Source: Borrelia coriaceae
GTDB lineage: Bacteria > Spirochaetota > Spirochaetia > Borreliales > Borreliaceae
DNA length: 64,000 bases
Reading direction: 5' to 3'
Assembly: GCF_023035295.1 (NCBI RefSeq)
Contig: NZ_CP075076.1
Location: 62,001-126,000, forward strand
Shown here: positions 28,713 through 38,837 of the stretch, one piece after another
Numbering within the stretch: the stretch's first letter is position 1
Layout of the letters: every line of letters begins with the position of its first letter
Program-made: the position numbers and the translations under genes
Notes under the pieces: model-generated
Seen by the model: the letters and a program-made list of their open reading frames with translations, nothing else
Database searches by the model: none
Told to the model about the DNA's origin: nothing

Positions 28713-30452
28713 TTATACACCTCTAAAATCCAACTTCTTAGAACGTACTAAATTTTTTAAACTAACCTCTAACTTATTAAACTTTTCGTCTTTAAAAGGA
28801 GTAAGATTCATATCCAAAATATTTTGCCTGAGTTCATTAACAAAACTTCTTGCTTCCAATTTATTTTCAAATTTAAACTCTGATTGTAAAATATCATACA
28901 GTAAATCAAACATATAATTTTGACGCTCAGGACTTACAGCAGTATCAACACTATCAAATGAATTTTGTTGCAAATAACATGCATCTAAAAGCTCGGACTT
29001 CAAATACGCTAAAAAGTCACCAATACTTACACCTTCCTCACCAACAACTTTCATCATCTGATTGACCTCACTCCCTTTTACTAAAAGAGCCCTTGCATAT
29101 TCCGTCTTTTCAAATCCAACAACTCCTCTATATTTACTCCAAGATTCAAGAGGATTAATAGCTGGAAATTTTCTAGCATCTGATCTCTCTCTTGTAAGAC
29201 CATGAAATGCTCCCACAACCTTTAAAGTTGCCTGAGTTACAGGTTCTTCAAAATTACCCCCAGCAGGACTTACAGAACCACCCACAGTTACAGAGCCAAC
29301 AGTACCATTATTCAAAACAACGACACCTGCCCTTTCATAAAACGATGCAATAACAGATCCAAGATAAGCAGGAAATGCTTCTTCACCTGGTATTTCCTCA
29401 AGACGACCTGACATTTCTCTCATAGCCTGAGCCCACCTTGAAGTTGAATCTGCCAATAAAAGTACATCAAGACCCATTTGCCTATAATATTCACCAATAG
29501 TAATTGCTGTATAAACTGATGCTTCACGAGCAGCAACTGGCATAGAAGACGTATTACAAATAATACATGTTCTCTCCATTAACGACGTACCCGTCCTTGG
29601 ATCTGTAAGTTCAGGAAATTCCTTAAGGGTTTCTACTACTTCACCTGCTCGCTCACCACAAGCAGCAATAATTACAATATCAACATCAGCGTTACGACTT
29701 GTAACTTGCTGAAGAACTGTCTTTCCAGCACCAAAAGGTCCAGGAATACAAAATGTACCACCCTTTGCAACTGGAAAGAAAGTATCTATTATTCTTGTTT
29801 GAGTTACCATAGGTTCACTAGGAATAAGCCTCTCTTTATAACTGGTAATTGGTATTTTAACAGGCCAATGAAACGACATAGTAATAACATGTCTGCCCCC
29901 AGCATCATTTTCAATAACAGCAATTTTATCATCTACAGTATAATTGCCACTACTAACGATCTCCACAATTTTGTAAGAATCTCTTCTATAAAATGGAATC
30001 ATAATTTGATGCTTAATTGTACCTTCAACAACAAACCCAAGATAATCTCCTGCAATAACAATATCTCCAACCTTTGCAGTCGCATTAAAACCCCATTTCT
30101 TATTTCTATCAAGTGCACTTAAATATAAGCCTCTCTCTAAAAAAAACCCAAATTGAGCAGCAAGTTCTGACAACGGATTTTGAAGACCATCATACACCTG
30201 ACTTAAAATACCCGGGCCAAGTTCAACCGTTAAAAGCTTATCTGTAAACTCAATATCATCTCCAACAGCAATTCCTCTAGTCATTTCAAATACTTGAGCA
30301 TCAACTTCTCCATCCCTAATACGAATTATTTCAGCCTTTAAACTACGCCCACCAGTTTTAATAAAAACAATCTCATTCATGGAAACTGTACCAACTATCT
30401 CAATAGTAACCAAATTTCCAATAACTCCCACTACTTTTCCTCTAGCTTCCAT
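28713..30452 (-). CDS. atpA: V-type ATPase catalytic subunit A
   Basis: Catalytic subunit of the V/A-type ATPase head. The P-loop is GPFGAGKTV near residue 237, preceded by the 90-residue bulge domain insertion typical of V/A-type A subunits (region after KKWGFNA). Conserved GERAGEVVETLKEFPEL, ADSTSRWAQAMREMSGRLEEIPGEEAFP and GNFEEPVTQATLKVVGAFHGL follow. The 579 residues match the family length. With no F1-type genes here and a fermentative metabolism, this enzyme more likely hydrolyses ATP to set the ion gradient than makes ATP, though both directions are possible. Confidence 0.96.
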   Translation of the reverse strand: MEARGKVVGVIGNLVTIEIVGTVSMNEIVFIKTGGRSLKAEIIRIRDGEVDAQVFEMTRGIAVGDDIEFTDKLLTVELGPGILSQVYDGLQNPLSELAAQFGFFLERGLYLSALDRNKKWGFNATAKVGDIVIAGDYLGFVVEGTIKHQIMIPFYRRDSYKIVEIVSSGNYTVDDKIAVIENDAGGRHVITMSFHWPVKIPITSYKERLIPSEPMVTQTRIIDTFFPVAKGGTFCIPGPFGAGKTVLQQVTSRNADVDIVIIAACGERAGEVVETLKEFPELTDPRTGTSLMERTCIICNTSSMPVAAREASVYTAITIGEYYRQMGLDVLLLADSTSRWAQAMREMSGRLEEIPGEEAFPAYLGSVIASFYERAGVVVLNNGTVGSVTVGGSVSPAGGNFEEPVTQATLKVVGAFHGLTRERSDARKFPAINPLESWSKYRGVVGFEKTEYARALLVKGSEVNQMMKVVGEEGVSIGDFLAYLKSELLDACYLQQNSFDSVDTAVSPERQNYMFDLLYDILQSEFKFENKLEARSFVNELRQNILDMNLTPFKDEKFNKLEVSLKNLVRSKKLDFRGV

Positions 30453-30464
30453 TCAAATTCCCTT

Positions 30465-31007
30465 TCAAAAATTTTTACTTATTTGCATGCTTAATTCTTG
30501 ACAAACATCATCAAAATTATTCTCACCTATCTCTTCTATAAAAAGACTTCTTCTTGAAACCAACATTAACTTTAAAAAATAAATTACTAACTTTTCAAAG
30601 TTAAAGTCATTTCCCACTTCAAGCTCTGTCAAAAACTGCCACTTTAACATATCAAGTCCTAATTCTACCTCAAAAGGATTCTCCTTAAGAAGAAGGGGTT
30701 TTAAAATCCCTACATAATAACTAGAAAAATAAGAAGATTCTAAATACATATCCCTTGAAAATCCCAATTTTTCAGCTCTAATCGCTGCCAGAGTATACTT
30801 TATGATTTCCTCAAATTCAAGAAACTGATCAATTATTTTTAAACGACCCTTAACAAATTTAAATTCTGACAGGGCTTTTAAATAAAGAAAATCTTCTTTG
30901 TTTAAAGCAACCTCAACATTATCAAAAAAACTTGATATACTCTCTGAACCACTATTTAAATCAAGATAAGGCAATGATGACACAACATAGTAATATGAAC
31001 TTAACAT
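30465..31007 (-). CDS. Unknown V-ATPase-linked protein (DUF2764-like)
   Basis: A 180-residue soluble, helical, acidic protein between atpE and atpA. The N-terminus ([17 protein letters not shown]) resembles the DUF2764 family, which I recall from the same operon position in Chlamydia-type V-ATPases. No subunit C (d) or F gene is recognisable in this cluster, so this protein may replace part of the central-stalk or stator connection; that is inference. Spacing is 10 bp after atpE and 12 bp before atpA. Confidence 0.7.
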   Translation of the reverse strand: MLSSYYYVVSSLPYLDLNSGSESISSFFDNVEVALNKEDFLYLKALSEFKFVKGRLKIIDQFLEFEEIIKYTLAAIRAEKLGFSRDMYLESSYFSSYYVGILKPLLLKENPFEVELGLDMLKWQFLTELEVGNDFNFEKLVIYFLKLMLVSRRSLFIEEIGENNFDDVCQELSMQISKNF

Positions 31008-31017
31008 ACTACATCTC

Positions 31018-31614
31018 CTAAACCAACTTTATAACTTCTTTAAACCTTGGATTTAAATATTCAAAAAGAATATCAGCAATAGTTTCTGATGTAAAATCAT
31101 AATACAAATTACCGTCTCTTTGCTGAATTTTAAAGCCTTTACTTATGCCTTTAAAAGGTTTAACCTCAATTGCATGATCCAGCCTATTTCCTATTTCACT
31201 TCTCAAAACAGATAATAAATTAGAAAGATCAGACTCACTGAGTATTATGTCTATCTTATCACCTCCACTCCAAACATCTACAACTTTAAGAATAAGTTCT
31301 CTTAAAAAATTATCATCATAAACCTTAGCAACAGAATCATTTAAAGAAGCCTTAAAAAGAGATTTAATATTTTTTTCAGTACCAATAATCAAATCTCTGA
31401 CCGCTTGACGAGATGCCTCAAGAGAATGTCTTTTATATGCCTCAGCTTCCCTTTCAGCTTTCATTTTTAATTCTTTAGCATCACTCTCGGCTTTTAAAAC
31501 AATAGTCTCCGCTTCTTTCTTTGCATTAAGAATAATCTCACTTGCTAATTTTTCAGCTTCTTCAACTCCATCTTTTTTAATTTTATTTATCAGATCTTTA
31601 ACTTCAAACTGCAC
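31018..31614 (-). CDS. atpE: V-type ATPase subunit E
   Basis: Peripheral-stalk subunit. The 198 residues start with a long charged helix ([29 protein letters not shown], residues about 9-75) with the right-handed coiled-coil spacing of E subunits, followed by a globular C-terminal domain that caps the A3B3 head. Start is GTG31614, five bases after AAGGAG. It is the first gene of the ATPase transcript, with an extended -10 promoter 64 bp upstream. No G/H partner gene is recognisable nearby. Confidence 0.88.
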   Translation of the reverse strand: MQFEVKDLINKIKKDGVEEAEKLASEIILNAKKEAETIVLKAESDAKELKMKAEREAEAYKRHSLEASRQAVRDLIIGTEKNIKSLFKASLNDSVAKVYDDNFLRELILKVVDVWSGGDKIDIILSESDLSNLLSVLRSEIGNRLDHAIEVKPFKGISKGFKIQQRDGNLYYDFTSETIADILFEYLNPRFKEVIKLV

Positions 31615-31677
31615 TAAAACTCCTTAACATACAAAAAAAATAACTCAAAATGCTTGATAAACAAACCTTCAAATAAA

Positions 31678-31686
31678 AGTATACCA
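31678..31686 (-). promoter_or_regulatory. Promoter (-10) of the V-type ATPase genes
   Basis: On the minus strand TGGTATACT forms an extended -10, 64 bp before the atpE GTG. The -35 at 17 bp is weak (TTTAGT), as expected when TGn is present. It lies in the 109-bp gap between the gene at 31724 and atpE. Confidence 0.5.
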
Positions 31687-31723
31687 ATAAACCTGTAATT
31701 ACTAAAAGTCAAAACATTGAAAA

Positions 31724-32119
31724 TTACATATTACTAAAAAAATCTCCAATAATTTTGTAAACGTTAATATCGTAAACTATAGAAAGTTTTCTTTCTGGAA
31801 ATTTTTCCTTTAGCTTTTCACCAAAAATTTCAATACCCCTTTCTATAACCCTGTTGCTAAATTCTACATCAACTATATCAAGAGTTATTATTTCAATAAT
31901 GATCAAATATCCTCTTCCAAATTTAGACCCATATCCAAGGGTAAAAGAAGTAGTAACACGAAAGAGTCCATCCAACAAACCATTAGCTGCCTTACCCCTA
32001 GGAAGCCTACTTGGATGCACTTCATAAGCATTACCAAATTCATATTCAAGAACAAAATCAACATTAAGGCAAATATTAAATAATACATTCTCAAATTTTT
32101 CAAACCTTGATATACCCAT
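31724..32119 (-). CDS. Conserved small protein of unknown function
   Basis: A 131-residue soluble protein with no motif I recognise. It begins MGISRFEKFENVLFN and is alpha/beta in pattern, with LEYEFGNAYEVHPSRLPRGKAANGLLDGLFRVTTSFTLGYGSKFGRGY in the middle; the charged HPSRLPRGKAANG loop is the most distinctive part. The start codon directly follows the mutS2 stop (TAAATG), so it belongs to the murI-rsgA-mutS2 transcript. Confidence 0.7.
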   Translation of the reverse strand: MGISRFEKFENVLFNICLNVDFVLEYEFGNAYEVHPSRLPRGKAANGLLDGLFRVTTSFTLGYGSKFGRGYLIIIEIITLDIVDVEFSNRVIERGIEIFGEKLKEKFPERKLSIVYDINVYKIIGDFFSNM

Positions 32120-34447
32120 TTAAAATTCTACTATGGTTTTTCCAACTCCACCATCACTTGGATGAGCAAAATAATATTTTTTAATAAATTTGGCGCCTCT
32201 TAGAAATGCATGCACACCTTCCATCAGAAGACCTTCTCCTTTGCCATGAATAATTTCAAATTTATAAACATTTCTCAGTAACATATTATCTATTTTCCTG
32301 TTTAAAAAGTCTATAGCCTCAGCTACTCTCATTCCCCTAATATCAACAGTCAAACTGAATACATCATCATCTTGACTCTCAAAAGAAAAACTAAAATTTT
32401 TTTTACTATCATTTCTAGAGTGCTTATTGTCCAGTATTCTTTCTAAATTAGAAGATGAAACTGTAATATTAAAAACACCAGTATTTACAATAAATCCTTT
32501 CTTAGTAACACCTATTATTTCCCCTGAAGAATTTGAACCAGATACTCGAACTTTATCACCTACCTTAAATTCAACCTGAGTTAAAATCTGCTGATTAAGC
32601 AAGCCAATTTTAGTAATCTTTGAAACTATATTATTTTCAATATTAGATATGAATTCTTTATTCTTTATAGTACAAACACTACCCTCTTTTATCTCTCTAA
32701 CCAAATTTTCTAAAGTTTTCCTTGAAGCTTTTAAAAATTCTTTTTGTTCATTTACAAATCCCTCTTCCAAATCTCTTTCTTTTAAGATAAGATTATCCCT
32801 AATATTATTAATCTCTATTTCTTTAAGTGCAACAAGACTATGCTTATCCTTTAATTCCTCTTCAAGTAAATATATTTCTCTCTCCTTTTCTGCAAGTCTT
32901 TCTAATATCTCATTAACTTCTGTCTTATTAGATGCATAAATATCTTTTGCTCTAAGCACTATATCAGAAGCAATAGAAGACTTGCTTGCAACACTAAAAG
33001 CAAAACTATCACCTGGAACAGAAAATATCAAATTATAACTAGGCTTCATTTTTTCCAAATCCATCTGCATAGAAGCATTAATAACAAATTCATGAGTATA
33101 CGCAAAATACTTAAGAACATTATAATGAGTCGAAATAATAACAAAAGAATTAATATTAATTAAATGCTCAAGAATAGCCACAGCTAGCGCTTGCCCTTGT
33201 TCAATATCAGTCCCAGAACAAAATTCATCAAATATTAAAAGGCTATCTTTTGTTGCATATTTCAAAATACAAGCAATATTACTCATATGACTTGAAAAAG
33301 TTGAAAGTGAATTCACAATTGATTGATCATCCCCAATGTCAACTAAAATATTATCAAAAATTTTAAAAGTACTAGATTCATCAACTGGAACAGGAATCCC
33401 AAATTGAAACATAGCACTCAAAAGAGCAACTGTTTTCAAAGTTGCCGTCTTACCACCAGCATTAGGACCTGTAATAACTACAACCCTATTATTTGAAGGA
33501 CAAAAACTTATAGATTTAGCATTTTGTATTAAAGGATGCCGGGCATTAACAATATTAAGACTACTACCACACTTAGGAAATAGTCCTTGACTTCTTATTC
33601 CATAAATTGCCCTGGCCTTAAGAGAATCATAATACAAAAAATTACTATAAAGAGCTTTTAAAAGAACAACATGTTTACGAATTTTATCTGAAAGTTTTTG
33701 CAAAATCTTCAAAACTATGCGTGTTTTTTCAAAACTTAAAAAACCCAACCTGTTATTTTCACTCACTATTTCATTTGGTTCAACATAAAATGTCTCACCA
33801 GATGATGAAATAGATATAACATTACCCTTAACTTTATTTTTAAAACTAGATTTAAGTGCAATAGTATATTTGCCTGATTTATAATAAACAAGCGTAGAAG
33901 TTAAATATTGCGAATTTAAATCTATTATCTGCTTGATCTGTCTTTCAATTTTTTTATCTAAATTCCTAATTTCAAAATCAATCTCATCATAATCCTTAAA
34001 AACGCCTCGTTTTATTTTAAGTTCATCAACATCAATATACTTACATAAATCTTCTAATAAAGACTTCAAACTTGGATCTACAAACAATAATTGTTTTAAA
34101 ATTTCAATCTCAAATTCACTTTTTTCTAAAAAAAGTACCATCCTTAAAACTTCTCTTAGAAAAAAAATAATATTTTTAATCTCTTCAATAGAAAGTCTTG
34201 AATTTTCTTTAAGAAGTAACAAAATAGAATCATTTATACTCTCAAGAGGAAAATTTGGATATTCATCATAAACTTCAATAAGATCTTTAATCAACTTTAC
34301 CAAAAAACATAATTGATTAATTTCTTCCTCAGTTTTCAATATCTGTTGCTCACCCAAAAGCTTAACAGTATCTGAAATAGCCACATAAGAAGTAACCGAA
34401 GAAAAAATTTGATAAAAATCAATTTTTTCTAAATATTTCTCTTGCAT
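32120..34447 (-). CDS. mutS2: Endonuclease MutS2
   Basis: MutS-family ATPase that lacks the mismatch-binding domains and acts on branched DNA or, in some bacteria, collided ribosomes. Walker A is [13 protein letters not shown] near residue 324, Walker B is [19 protein letters not shown], and a coiled coil follows (about 500-570). A C-terminal Smr nuclease domain has DIRGMRV near 700 and HGKGEGLL near 732. The chosen ATG34447 gives 775 residues, close to the 785 of B. subtilis MutS2, and has AAGAGG ten bases upstream; an ATG at 34471 is an alternative. It overlaps rsgA by 29 bp. Confidence 0.92.
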   Translation of the reverse strand: MQEKYLEKIDFYQIFSSVTSYVAISDTVKLLGEQQILKTEEEINQLCFLVKLIKDLIEVYDEYPNFPLESINDSILLLLKENSRLSIEEIKNIIFFLREVLRMVLFLEKSEFEIEILKQLLFVDPSLKSLLEDLCKYIDVDELKIKRGVFKDYDEIDFEIRNLDKKIERQIKQIIDLNSQYLTSTLVYYKSGKYTIALKSSFKNKVKGNVISISSSGETFYVEPNEIVSENNRLGFLSFEKTRIVLKILQKLSDKIRKHVVLLKALYSNFLYYDSLKARAIYGIRSQGLFPKCGSSLNIVNARHPLIQNAKSISFCPSNNRVVVITGPNAGGKTATLKTVALLSAMFQFGIPVPVDESSTFKIFDNILVDIGDDQSIVNSLSTFSSHMSNIACILKYATKDSLLIFDEFCSGTDIEQGQALAVAILEHLININSFVIISTHYNVLKYFAYTHEFVINASMQMDLEKMKPSYNLIFSVPGDSFAFSVASKSSIASDIVLRAKDIYASNKTEVNEILERLAEKEREIYLLEEELKDKHSLVALKEIEINNIRDNLILKERDLEEGFVNEQKEFLKASRKTLENLVREIKEGSVCTIKNKEFISNIENNIVSKITKIGLLNQQILTQVEFKVGDKVRVSGSNSSGEIIGVTKKGFIVNTGVFNITVSSSNLERILDNKHSRNDSKKNFSFSFESQDDDVFSLTVDIRGMRVAEAIDFLNRKIDNMLLRNVYKFEIIHGKGEGLLMEGVHAFLRGAKFIKKYYFAHPSDGGVGKTIVEF

Positions 34448-35360
34448 AACGTTTATACCTCTTAAGTTCATTTACAATCTTTAAATAACTATTATATCTA
34501 ACTCCTGAAATCTTAAATCCAATTTGACTCATTATAAAACAACTTGGCTCATTTGCATGCAAACAAGAATTAAATTTACATAAATCATTTAAATCTATAA
34601 ACTCCCTAAAATAATATCTAAGCTTAAGAGGGTCTAAACTTTCAATTCCAAATTCCTTTACTCCAGGAGTATCAACTACCACCCCATTATCAGAACGAAA
34701 AGCCACAGCATAAACTGTAGTATGTCTACCGCGTGCATATTTATAAGATATTTCATTTATAGCCTGAGAGGCATTTAAATCTATCATATTTATAAGGGAA
34801 GATTTTCCAACCCCAGACTGCCCGACAAAAGATACTCTTGAATTTTTAATAACCTCTTTTATCTCTTCAATTCCCTGAAAAGTAATAGCAGAAGTTTTAA
34901 TAACCTTATAACCTAAACCTTCATAAGTTTTAATTAAAGTATTAACCCTAACACTTATGCCCTCATCAATCTTATTGATCAAAATAATAGGAGTAATCCC
35001 TTGCTCTTCAGCAACTATTAATACTCTATCAATAAATGAATTTTTAAGCTCAGGCAGATTAGCAGAACTAACAATTAAAACATTATCAATATTTGCAACA
35101 ATGACTTGTCTAAGATCAGCTTTCTTATTGTAACGCCAAAGAACATTCCTACGTTTCAATCTCTCTTTAATGTACACCTTGCCTTCATCATAAATATCCC
35201 CACAAACAAAATCACCAGGAGCCAAAGGACTATATTCTTTATCTTGAATATTTAAAATCTTTCCCTTAATAACTCCCTCATAAATTAGACTAGTATTAAC
35301 TTCAACAATAGAATAAATATTATTAACGCCCCAGAGAACCTCAAATCTAAGGTCATTCAA
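34419..35360 (-). CDS. rsgA: Ribosome small-subunit biogenesis GTPase RsgA
   Basis: Circularly permuted GTPase that helps late 30S assembly. The order G4-G1-G3 is diagnostic: NKID near residue 128, [12 protein letters not shown] near 178, then DTPGVKEFG. The C-terminal zinc knuckle is [14 protein letters not shown] near 257-270 (Cys, Cys, His, Cys). An N-terminal OB domain precedes the G domain. The TTG start at 35360 overlaps the murI TGA (TTGA) and is eight bases after AAGGGA. 313 residues is normal. Confidence 0.94.
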   Translation of the reverse strand: MNDLRFEVLWGVNNIYSIVEVNTSLIYEGVIKGKILNIQDKEYSPLAPGDFVCGDIYDEGKVYIKERLKRRNVLWRYNKKADLRQVIVANIDNVLIVSSANLPELKNSFIDRVLIVAEEQGITPIILINKIDEGISVRVNTLIKTYEGLGYKVIKTSAITFQGIEEIKEVIKNSRVSFVGQSGVGKSSLINMIDLNASQAINEISYKYARGRHTTVYAVAFRSDNGVVVDTPGVKEFGIESLDPLKLRYYFREFIDLNDLCKFNSCLHANEPSCFIMSQIGFKISGVRYNSYLKIVNELKRYKRYAREIFRKN

Positions 35361-36127
35361 TTAATTATTCCCTTAAAATGAAAACCATATCTCTTAAAAA
35401 AATTCTTATAGAAACATAAATTCCCATTTTGAGTTAAATAAAAATAACGTGTACAATAATTATGATTACTATCAATAGCCTCTAACACTTTAGAAAGCTC
35501 ATTAATCACAAGTTCACGATTCTCATAAACAGGAATTTCTAAAAAACTTTCAATCATGTCTTTAATGTGTAAATAATGCGTACACCCCAAAAAAACCATA
35601 TCTCGTCTACTAGACCGAACCTCTAACTTCAAGAATTTTAAATACTTAAATGCATCTGATTTAAATCTATCTCCATATTCTACAAAATTCACAAGTTCAC
35701 TTGCGGATTTTACAACTAAATCCCAATGACAATTTTTCTCTCTTAGGACAAATTCACTATTAATGGTAGAATTTGTTGCAATTAAAATAACTCTTTTACA
35801 TGCAAGTTCCTTTACTAAGCTAACTGAAGGCAAAGTATATATTATAGGAAAACTAAAATTTAATTTGTCATATACACTAATAGAAGCTGTATTACAAGCA
35901 ATAACAATTGAAGAAATATCATACATTCGTTCCAACTTTAAAATTAATTTTACAATCTCTTTTAAAATAAAATCTGGATTCTTCTCACCATAAGGAAAAT
36001 TTTTATTATCTGCAATATAGACATAGTTCCTAGTAACAAACCTTTTACTTATATAATCAAAATAAGAAAGTCCACCAACACCCGAATCAAAAATAACTAC
36101 AACATTCTTTAACTTGCTCATAAGCAT
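35357..36127 (-). CDS. murI: Glutamate racemase
   Basis: Makes D-glutamate for peptidoglycan from L-glutamate without cofactor. Both catalytic cysteines are present: ACNTAS near residue 79 and GCTHYLH near 187, along with [11 protein letters not shown] at 13-23 and FPYGEKN. 256 residues is a typical length. The first ATG (36127) has no Shine-Dalgarno and the mapped promoter leaves only about five leader bases; the in-frame ATG at 36121 is the alternative. First gene of the murI-rsgA-mutS2 group. Confidence 0.93.
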   Translation of the reverse strand: MLMSKLKNVVVIFDSGVGGLSYFDYISKRFVTRNYVYIADNKNFPYGEKNPDFILKEIVKLILKLERMYDISSIVIACNTASISVYDKLNFSFPIIYTLPSVSLVKELACKRVILIATNSTINSEFVLREKNCHWDLVVKSASELVNFVEYGDRFKSDAFKYLKFLKLEVRSSRRDMVFLGCTHYLHIKDMIESFLEIPVYENRELVINELSKVLEAIDSNHNYCTRYFYLTQNGNLCFYKNFFKRYGFHFKGIIN

Positions 36128-36139
36128 TACTTAAATCTA

Positions 36140-36168
36140 AGTATAAAAACTAATTTATTCACTTTCAA
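36140..36168 (-). promoter_or_regulatory. murI promoter
   Basis: On the minus strand TTGAAA (36168-36163), a 17-bp spacer and TATACT (36145-36140) make one of the best sigma70-type promoters in the window. Only 12 bases separate the -10 from the murI ATG, so the transcript would have a very short or no leader. Confidence 0.7.
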
Positions 36169-36199
36169 TGACGACAATAATATTTACAGGTTAACAAGC

Positions 36200-36228
36200 T
36201 TTAAAACTAACATAGTTTAAATTATAAT
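36200..36228 (+). promoter_or_regulatory. asnS promoter
   Basis: TTTAAA (36200-36205), 17-bp spacer, TATAAT (36223-36228). The start point would be near 36235, leaving a leader of about 28 bases with AGAGGA before the ATG. It is divergent from the murI promoter within the same 135-bp gap. Confidence 0.6.
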
Positions 36229-36262
36229 TTATTATTAATACCAAATTATATAAGAGGAAAAT

Positions 36263-37648
36263 ATGCATAAGAGCATTAAAGAAATTTTAAATAACCCCAT
36301 ACTAGATAGTATTATAACAGTAAAAGGATGGATCCGAACAAAACGCAGTAATGGTAAAATCTCATTTTTAGAAATTAATGACGGGTCCAATCTTAAAGGA
36401 ATTCAAGCTGTCATTGATGAAGAAGATCCTGGATTTGAAAAGAAAGAATTTAAAAAGCTTACAACAGGTGTCAGCATATCATTAACCGGAACTTTAATCT
36501 TAAGCCCGGCAAAAGGACAAACTTATGAAATTAAAACAACGAATTTCAATGTAATTGGAGAATCACCTCAAGAAACATATCTGTTACAAAAGAAAAGACA
36601 CACCTTTGAATTCTTAAGAGAAATCCCCCATCTAAGAATTCGTACTAACACATTTGGAGCTGTGGCCAGGATTAGAAATCAAATCTCTTACAAAATTCAT
36701 GAATATTTCCAAAAAAATGGATTCTTATACATTCAAACCCCTATTATTACATCAAACGATGGAGAAGGAGCTGGTGAAATATTTCGTGTATCTACCTTGG
36801 ATTTCAAAAGCATTGCAAAAGAAAAAGAAGTCGACTTTAAAGATGATTTTTTTGGCAAACAAGCATTCCTGACAGTAACTGGACAACTGCATGGCGAGGC
36901 CTATGCAATGGCTTTATCAAAAATATATACATTTGGTCCTACATTTAGAGCAGAAAATTCTAACACAACACGCCATGCCTCAGAATTTTGGATGATCGAA
37001 CCTGAAATGGCATTTTTTAACCTTGAAGACAATATCAATTTAGCTGAAGATTTCCTTAAGTATATTTTAAGAGAAACTCTAAATAACTGTAATCAAGATA
37101 TGGAATTTTTTGACAATTTCATTGAAAAAGGCTTAATTAAAAAGATTGAAGATGTAATAAACTCTAACTTTGAAGTTATTACCTATACCCAAGCCATTAA
37201 AAAACTTGAAAATGCAAACAAAACATTTGAAATACAGCCTTACTGGGGAATGGATTTACAAACAGAACATGAAAGATATTTAACAGAAGAAATTATCAAA
37301 AAACCTACTACAGTTATTGATTATCCAAAAGAATTTAAAGCATTTTACATGAAAATGAATGAGGACAATAAAACTGTCAAAGGAATGGATATTTTAGTTC
37401 CACGCATTGGAGAAATAATTGGAGGCAGCGAAAGAGAAGACAATCTGGAAAAGTTGAATAATAGAATAAAAGAACTAAATTTAGAAATAGAAACTCTTAA
37501 TTGGTACTTAGATTTAAGGAGATTTGGGACAGCTCCTCATTCTGGATTTGGACTTGGACTGGAAAGATTAATACAATACATAACAGGAATGACCAACATT
37601 AGAGATGTAATACCATTTCCAAGAACTCCTAAAACTCTTTATTTCTAA
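36263..37648 (+). CDS. asnS: Asparaginyl-tRNA synthetase
   Basis: Class IIb synthetase charging tRNA-Asn. The 461 residues contain an N-terminal OB anticodon-binding fold (about 15-105; VKGWIRTKRSNGKISFLEINDG), motif 2 (FRAENSNTTRHASEFWMIEPEMAF) with the Asn-type pattern, the ELLGGS-like IIGGSEREDN, and motif 3 GFGLGLERLIQYITGM. An in-frame FMTxxD-type Asp switch was not examined. AGAGGAAAAT precedes the ATG. Confidence 0.96.
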   Translation: MHKSIKEILNNPILDSIITVKGWIRTKRSNGKISFLEINDGSNLKGIQAVIDEEDPGFEKKEFKKLTTGVSISLTGTLILSPAKGQTYEIKTTNFNVIGESPQETYLLQKKRHTFEFLREIPHLRIRTNTFGAVARIRNQISYKIHEYFQKNGFLYIQTPIITSNDGEGAGEIFRVSTLDFKSIAKEKEVDFKDDFFGKQAFLTVTGQLHGEAYAMALSKIYTFGPTFRAENSNTTRHASEFWMIEPEMAFFNLEDNINLAEDFLKYILRETLNNCNQDMEFFDNFIEKGLIKKIEDVINSNFEVITYTQAIKKLENANKTFEIQPYWGMDLQTEHERYLTEEIIKKPTTVIDYPKEFKAFYMKMNEDNKTVKGMDILVPRIGEIIGGSEREDNLEKLNNRIKELNLEIETLNWYLDLRRFGTAPHSGFGLGLERLIQYITGMTNIRDVIPFPRTPKTLYF

Positions 37649-37671
37649 TAAAAAGTTTTAGGGGGCAACAA

Positions 37672-38244
37672 TTGCAAATAAAAACCTTATATAAAATATT
37701 ATTAATATCTATAACATTAATGCTATTTTCAAATACAAAACTAGACAATCATCTAAAAATATATTCAAACATAGAAGAAGAAATCAAGAACCAAAAATCA
37801 AATTATCAACACAAAAAAGAAAAGCCTGAGATTCACAAATCCAACACAATAAATTATCCTTATAAAAAAGAAAATTATCACCATAAAGTTATTAAAAAAA
37901 AAGATCAAAATCTACAAATTAATCAAACTTATAAAAAACAAGATATAAGAAAACCTATAAACAATAGCATAAAAATAAGAAAATCAAAAAAAATATATTA
38001 TCCTCAAGATAAAATCAACGTACAAACATCAAATTTAGAAAAAAACGTATGGTATAATATCAAAATCTATCCAACTCATACAAAAGATGGATTTAACAAA
38101 ATAAAAGCACTAAATAAAACAAATACATATGTAAACAAAGATTTTGCTTTAATTGGCCCAATCTTAGAAGATGATTTAGGAAAAATAACAAAAACATTGC
38201 ACATAATAGGATATCACGAACTAGAATATATAAAAATTGAGTAG
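37672..38244 (+). CDS. Secreted basic protein with C-terminal SPOR-like domain
   Basis: A 190-residue protein. A signal-anchor (LYKILLISITLMLF) is followed by a very Lys/Asn/Gln-rich linker (about 35-120) and a 65-residue C-terminal domain. That domain starts VWYNIKIYPTH and ends FALIGPILEDDLGKITKTLHIIGYHELEYIKI. This fits the SPOR pattern, in which beta1 x-VQVGSF opens the fold and a VRVGPF-type strand follows. SPOR domains bind peptidoglycan stripped of stem peptides at septa. The assignment is by shape, not by a clear match. The start is TTG after AGGGGG, 23 bp past asnS. Confidence 0.6.
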   Translation: MQIKTLYKILLISITLMLFSNTKLDNHLKIYSNIEEEIKNQKSNYQHKKEKPEIHKSNTINYPYKKENYHHKVIKKKDQNLQINQTYKKQDIRKPINNSIKIRKSKKIYYPQDKINVQTSNLEKNVWYNIKIYPTHTKDGFNKIKALNKTNTYVNKDFALIGPILEDDLGKITKTLHIIGYHELEYIKIE

Positions 38245-38259
38245 AACTAAATTTTACTC
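38239..38259 (-). terminator. Weak terminator between convergent genes
   Basis: An 8-bp stem with one G-T pair (38239-38246 and 38252-38259) surrounds a 5-nt loop. On the minus strand it is followed by AATTTTTATA. It spans the stop codons of both convergent genes, so it would serve mainly the phosphoribosyltransferase gene at 38247. Confidence 0.4.
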
Positions 38260-38837
38260 GACAAAAATTTTAAAATTTCATGCATTTCATCATCTAAATC
38301 AACAAAATTAAATTTATACTCATTTTCTGCCAAGCCTATTAACTCATGATTACTGTAATGTATCCAGGTATTTAGCTCATCTTCACTCGCATATTTATTA
38401 ACATAATAATCAGGCTTATAATTCACATGCCCACGTTCCTTATAATCATAAACAGCAATCTTAATATCCTGACTATCTATCCCTCTCTTTAAAACTTCAT
38501 CTCGCAAATGAATAATCGTACGTCCAGTATCAAAAATATCATCAACAAATAAAACATTATCTCCCGCTCTTAAATATTTTGGATCATAAGTCCATCCATC
38601 TATCATTATTCCTTTTTGTTTATTTGAAACATCATACGATCTTGCAACAACAGCAGCATAAAGAAGAGGTTTTTTTACTTTAATAAATTTAAAGAACTCA
38701 CTAATAATATTACCAAGATAAGATCCTCCTCTTAAAGAAACGTACATAATATCAGGAATAAATCCATCTTTATAAATCTTATAAGCAAGCTTAAGACCAT
38801 TCATTCTTATCTCTTCATAAGAAACAAATTTTTTCAT
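38247..38837 (-). CDS. Purine-type phosphoribosyltransferase
   Basis: A 196-residue type I phosphoribosyltransferase. The PRPP loop is VLFVDDIFDTGRTI near residues 95-108, and the PPi-binding MYVSLRGGSYLG lies near 31-42. The overall plan resembles xanthine-guanine or hypoxanthine phosphoribosyltransferases, which salvage host purine bases; Borrelia cannot make purines de novo. The base it uses cannot be read from sequence. GAGGTG precedes the ATG by nine bases. It has no tightly linked neighbour. Confidence 0.82.
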   Translation of the reverse strand: MKKFVSYEEIRMNGLKLAYKIYKDGFIPDIMYVSLRGGSYLGNIISEFFKFIKVKKPLLYAAVVARSYDVSNKQKGIMIDGWTYDPKYLRAGDNVLFVDDIFDTGRTIIHLRDEVLKRGIDSQDIKIAVYDYKERGHVNYKPDYYVNKYASEDELNTWIHYSNHELIGLAENEYKFNFVDLDDEMHEILKFLSSKI

